Of a DNA stretch of 64,000 nucleotides, positions 61,107 to 64,000 are shown piece by piece. The DNA is taken from the NCBI RefSeq assembly GCF_002234675.1, contig NC_019879.2, forward strand, positions 26,782,773-26,846,772, read 5' to 3'. Made by a program: the position numbers and the translations under genes. This DNA comes from Oryzias latipes. Taxonomy: Eukaryota; Chordata; Actinopteri; Beloniformes; Adrianichthyidae. The notes beneath the pieces were generated by a model that did no database searches, was not told where the DNA came from, and saw only the letters and a program-made list of their open reading frames with translations. Numbering within the stretch: the first letter of the stretch is position 1; the number at the start of each line of letters is the position of its first letter.

Positions 61107-64000
61107 ATGGCGCTAAACTTACCCGCGGTCGCTCCCTTTGATGTGCTCAGCGATTCAGCTAACGTCGGCGTTCGCTGGCAGAAATGGCTAAGTAGTTTTA
61201 AACTCTATTTAGCTGCGTCAGGAGTCCGTGAGGATGCGCGGAAAAGAGCTTTACTGCTTCACTTGTCGGGAGCGGAAGTTCAAGACATCTTCTTTACTCT
61301 GGATGATGCTGGGAATGACGACAGCTATGAAGCTGCGGTTAACAAGTTGAATGCCTATTTCACACCACAAAAGAATATTCCTTACGAGAGGCACGTGTTC
61401 AGACAAGCAGAGCAGTCACAAGGAGAGTCAATGGACAGTTTTGTGAGCAGATTAAAAAAACTGGCAGCCACTTGTGAATTCGGAGACAACAGAGATGATT
61501 TCATTCGTGATCAAGTGATTGACAAGTGCACATCAAACACCTTACGCAGAAGGTTGTTACGTGAGAAAGATCTAAAACTTGCAGGACTATTAGAAATTGC
61601 AAGAACTATGGAAACAGCAGATCAACAGGCCGCAAGAATGGAAAAACTAACAGTAAATGCAGTGGAGAGGAAAAGTTACAAAAAAGCAGACCAAATGAGT
61701 AAACCCAAAATGCCCACCACTCAAAGGCAGGAAGGTGGTGAACACAGAATAAAATGTTTCAGGTGTGGAAGATCAGGGCACTTAAGTCGAGAGTGCACTA
61801 TAACAAAAAACAAAAAGTGTAACAACTGTGGAAAAGAAGGACATTTTGCAAAAATGTGTAAAACAAAGATGACACATAAAGTTAACAGAGTTGTCACCAT
61901 TGAAACTCAGAGGGAACACAGTGATAGTGAAGAGGATCATGTGTTTACAATCAAAGACTGTGACGCAGAAGGAACTCTGACAGTATTAATAAATGAACAA
62001 CCAGTAAAAATGCTCATAGATTCTGGAGCTTCATGTAATATTGTCACAGAATGCATTTTTCAACTGTTAAAATCAAAAAGCAATATTGAGCTGCAGAACC
62101 CAGTGAAGAAAGTTTATCCTTTTGGATCAAAGAAAGCGCTCCATGTTAAAGGTGTTTTTTCTGCTACATTCAGAGCTAATGAGATGTCAGAAGCCGTCAC
62201 TGCACTGATCCAAGTTGTGCAAGAAGCACAAATTTGTGTATTAGGCAGACAAACTGCTATGAAGTTGGGACTTCTACACATTGGCCCATTTGAACAGGTG
62301 AACTCAGTTCAGCAAAAAGATGTTGCAATTTTCATTTCGGAGCTTGAGCACAAGTACAAAGACTGTTTTCAGGGTTTGGGGAAGCTCAAAGACTTCCAAC
62401 TGAAACTGCATATAGATAAAAGTGTGCAGCCAGTTGCTCAGCCTGTTCGGAGAGTTCCTTTTAGCTTAAGGAAGCAAGTGGAGGAAAAGCTAAAACAACT
62501 TGAAGATGCTGATGTAATTGAGAGAGTAAATGGACCGACCCCATGGGTCTCACCCTTGGTTGTTGTGCATGGAAAAAAGGAGCCCAGACTTTGTGTGGAT
62601 ATGCGCAGGGCAAATGAGGCCATAATACGAGAAAGACACCCCATCCCCATTATAGATGAAATCTTGGAGAATATGACAGGAGCCACAATGTTTTCGAAGT
62701 TAGACCTGAAATGGGGATATCATCAAATAGAGCTGGAACCAGAATCCAGGTCTATAACCACTTTTGTCACACACACAGGGCTGTGGCGCTATAAAAGACT
62801 GATGTTTGGCATTTCATCCGCACCTGAGATATACCAACACATCATTGGACAGGTACTCCAAGGCATTCCCGGAGTACACAACATATCGGATGACATCATT
62901 GTCTCAGGGGAAACCATGCAGCAACATGACGAGAGATTACACCAAGTGCTGCAGCGACTCAAAGAGAATCACCTGACAGTCAACAGAAAGAAATGTCAAT
63001 TTCAAATGACACAGCTGGAATTCATGGGTCACGTCTTATCCAAAAACGGAATTGGAGCAGCCCAGTCAAAGATTGAAGCGGTAGAAAACACACGACGACC
63101 AACAAATGCTGCAGAAGTCAGAAGTTTCTTAGGACTTGTGAACTATTGTGGCAGATTCATTCCTGGTCTAGCAACAACCTCAGAGCCACTAAGAAAACTC
63201 ACAAGGCAATCTTACAAGTGGACATGGGGTTCTGAGCAGGAAACTGCATTTGTTGAGTTAAAAAGGCAGTTGACCAGTTCTCATGTAATGGCATATTTCA
63301 GACAAGAGGCAGAAACGCATGTGATTGTTGATGCTAGCCCTGTTGGATTAGGAGCAATTTTGAGTCAACAGCAAAGAGATGGAACATTCAGACCTGTTTA
63401 CTATGCGAGTCGAGCTTTGTCTGATGTGGAGCGGCGCTACTCCCAAACTGAAAAAGAAGCTCTGGCTATTGTGTGGGCATGTGAGAAATTTCACGTGTTT
63501 CTATACGGAAAGGACTTTGTCTTGGTCACCGACCATAAACCCCTGGAAACCATTTACTCACCAAAATCCAAACCACCAGCAAGGATTGAAAGATGGGCTC
63601 TGCGGCTGCAACCCTACAGTTTTAAAGTTCTGTATAAACCAGGACCACAGAATTCTGCTGATTCATTGTCACGGCTAACAGTCAACCACCCTGTGCAACG
63701 TGGAACTATGGAGGACCATGTATACTGGGTGGCTCACCATGCAGTGCCGCACGCTTTCACTCCACAACAAATGGAGGATTTGTCAGCAGCCGACCCCACG
63801 TTGAATATTGTGCGCAGCTGTATAGAAACTGGTGACTGGAAGAAATGTGACCCAGCCTACCAAACTGTTAAAACGGAACTGTGCACGGTTGGCAAAATAG
63901 TGATGAGAGGGTCTCGAATTGTGATTCCTTTAGCAGCACAAAGACAGACGTTGATGCTAGCACACGAAGGACATCAAGGGATAGTGAAGACAAAGCAAAG
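61107..64000 (+). CDS. gag-pol: Gag-Pol polyprotein of the Mag-like retrotransposon (open at right edge)
   Basis: One uninterrupted frame of 964 codons plus two bases. Order: Gag capsid-like region (residues ~1-200); two CCHC zinc knuckles (CFRCGRSGHLSREC and CNNCGKEGHFAKMC, about residues 215-253); aspartic protease LIDSGASCNIV (about 304-314); reverse transcriptase with PWVSPLVVV, CVDMRRAN, FSKLDLKWGYHQIEL, FGISSAPE and the active site NISDDIIV; RNase H with IVDASPVGLGAIL, TEKEALAIVWA and TDHKPL; then the start of the integrase HHCC finger (LAHEGHQG) at the edge. Gag and Pol share one frame with no stop or shift. Start chosen at the first ATG after the leader. No inactivating change is seen in the visible part, unlike the Gypsy relic at 56-58.7 kb, so this copy looks recently active. 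Confidence 0.95.
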   Translation, partial: MALNLPAVAPFDVLSDSANVGVRWQKWLSSFKLYLAASGVREDARKRALLLHLSGAEVQDIFFTLDDAGNDDSYEAAVNKLNAYFTPQKNIPYERHVFRQAEQSQGESMDSFVSRLKKLAATCEFGDNRDDFIRDQVIDKCTSNTLRRRLLREKDLKLAGLLEIARTMETADQQAARMEKLTVNAVERKSYKKADQMSKPKMPTTQRQEGGEHRIKCFRCGRSGHLSRECTITKNKKCNNCGKEGHFAKMCKTKMTHKVNRVVTIETQREHSDSEEDHVFTIKDCDAEGTLTVLINEQPVKMLIDSGASCNIVTECIFQLLKSKSNIELQNPVKKVYPFGSKKALHVKGVFSATFRANEMSEAVTALIQVVQEAQICVLGRQTAMKLGLLHIGPFEQVNSVQQKDVAIFISELEHKYKDCFQGLGKLKDFQLKLHIDKSVQPVAQPVRRVPFSLRKQVEEKLKQLEDADVIERVNGPTPWVSPLVVVHGKKEPRLCVDMRRANEAIIRERHPIPIIDEILENMTGATMFSKLDLKWGYHQIELEPESRSITTFVTHTGLWRYKRLMFGISSAPEIYQHIIGQVLQGIPGVHNISDDIIVSGETMQQHDERLHQVLQRLKENHLTVNRKKCQFQMTQLEFMGHVLSKNGIGAAQSKIEAVENTRRPTNAAEVRSFLGLVNYCGRFIPGLATTSEPLRKLTRQSYKWTWGSEQETAFVELKRQLTSSHVMAYFRQEAETHVIVDASPVGLGAILSQQQRDGTFRPVYYASRALSDVERRYSQTEKEALAIVWACEKFHVFLYGKDFVLVTDHKPLETIYSPKSKPPARIERWALRLQPYSFKVLYKPGPQNSADSLSRLTVNHPVQRGTMEDHVYWVAHHAVPHAFTPQQMEDLSAADPTLNIVRSCIETGDWKKCDPAYQTVKTELCTVGKIVMRGSRIVIPLAAQRQTLMLAHEGHQGIVKTKQ

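Larger units (their letters stand above)
60869..64000 (+). mobile_element. Mag-like Ty3/Gypsy LTR retrotransposon, 5' part, apparently intact
   Basis: Composite element: 5' LTR 60869-61011, primer binding site 61014-61031, leader to 61106, and a single gag-pol frame from 61107 that runs off the right edge. The 3' LTR and target duplication are outside the window. The short LTR, tRNA-Ser primer and fused frame fit the Mag clade; the clade call is from family knowledge. Confidence 0.9.

Overview
The window is nuclear DNA from a teleost fish. The genes are split by GT-AG introns and all belong to known vertebrate families. The rest is AT-rich and crowded with fish-type transposons: Tc1, hAT, piggyBac-like, TTAA-flanked MITEs, L2/RTE LINEs, tRNA-derived SINEs and Ty3/Gypsy. 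It also holds long (AT)n and (TATC)n microsatellites. I cannot name the species. No prokaryotic features, CRISPR arrays or operons are present.

Gene layout, left to right. (1) 1052-12439, minus strand: tspear, a secreted protein with a thrombospondin/laminin-G-like N-terminal domain and EAR repeats. Ten exons are resolved from the signal peptide into the second EAR repeat; the remaining exons lie beyond the left edge. (2) 19190-26928, minus: a complete six-exon ube2g2, the ER-associated-degradation ubiquitin-conjugating enzyme, 165 codons. (3) 28904-34885, plus: il10rb (crfb4), seven coding exons, 317 aa. (4) 41437-54514, plus: ifnar1-like crfb5, eight coding exons, 409 aa, with a DSGVYS motif in its tail that matches the beta-TrCP degron of mammalian IFNAR1. 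Exon phases join without gaps in all four models, which is the main support for the boundaries.

The two receptors sit head to tail with nearly parallel exon structure. They are class II cytokine receptor chains: IL10RB is the shared short chain for IL-10/IL-22-type signals and CRFB5/IFNAR1 is a type I interferon receptor chain. The tspear-ube2g2 pair next to il10rb-ifnar1 joins two groups that are far apart on human chromosome 21.

Mobile DNA. The right end (60869-64000) starts an apparently intact Mag-like Ty3/Gypsy retrotransposon: a 143-bp 5' LTR, a perfect 18-nt tRNA-Ser primer binding site, and one uninterrupted gag-pol frame that runs off the window. A decayed second Gypsy element lies at 56170-58682 (minus). 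Other elements are a deleted piggyBac-like copy (3976-5461), a Tc1 copy split by a 684-bp TTAA-flanked MITE (46400-47900), a second Tc1 relic (42690-43330), two hAT-type elements with near or exact 8-bp target duplications (36240-37099, 50245-50430), nested TTAA elements in an il10rb intron (32662-33808), LINE fragments, and a recurring ~480-bp family whose copies share a short protein-like reading frame. A perfect 72-bp palindrome lies in crfb5 intron 1.
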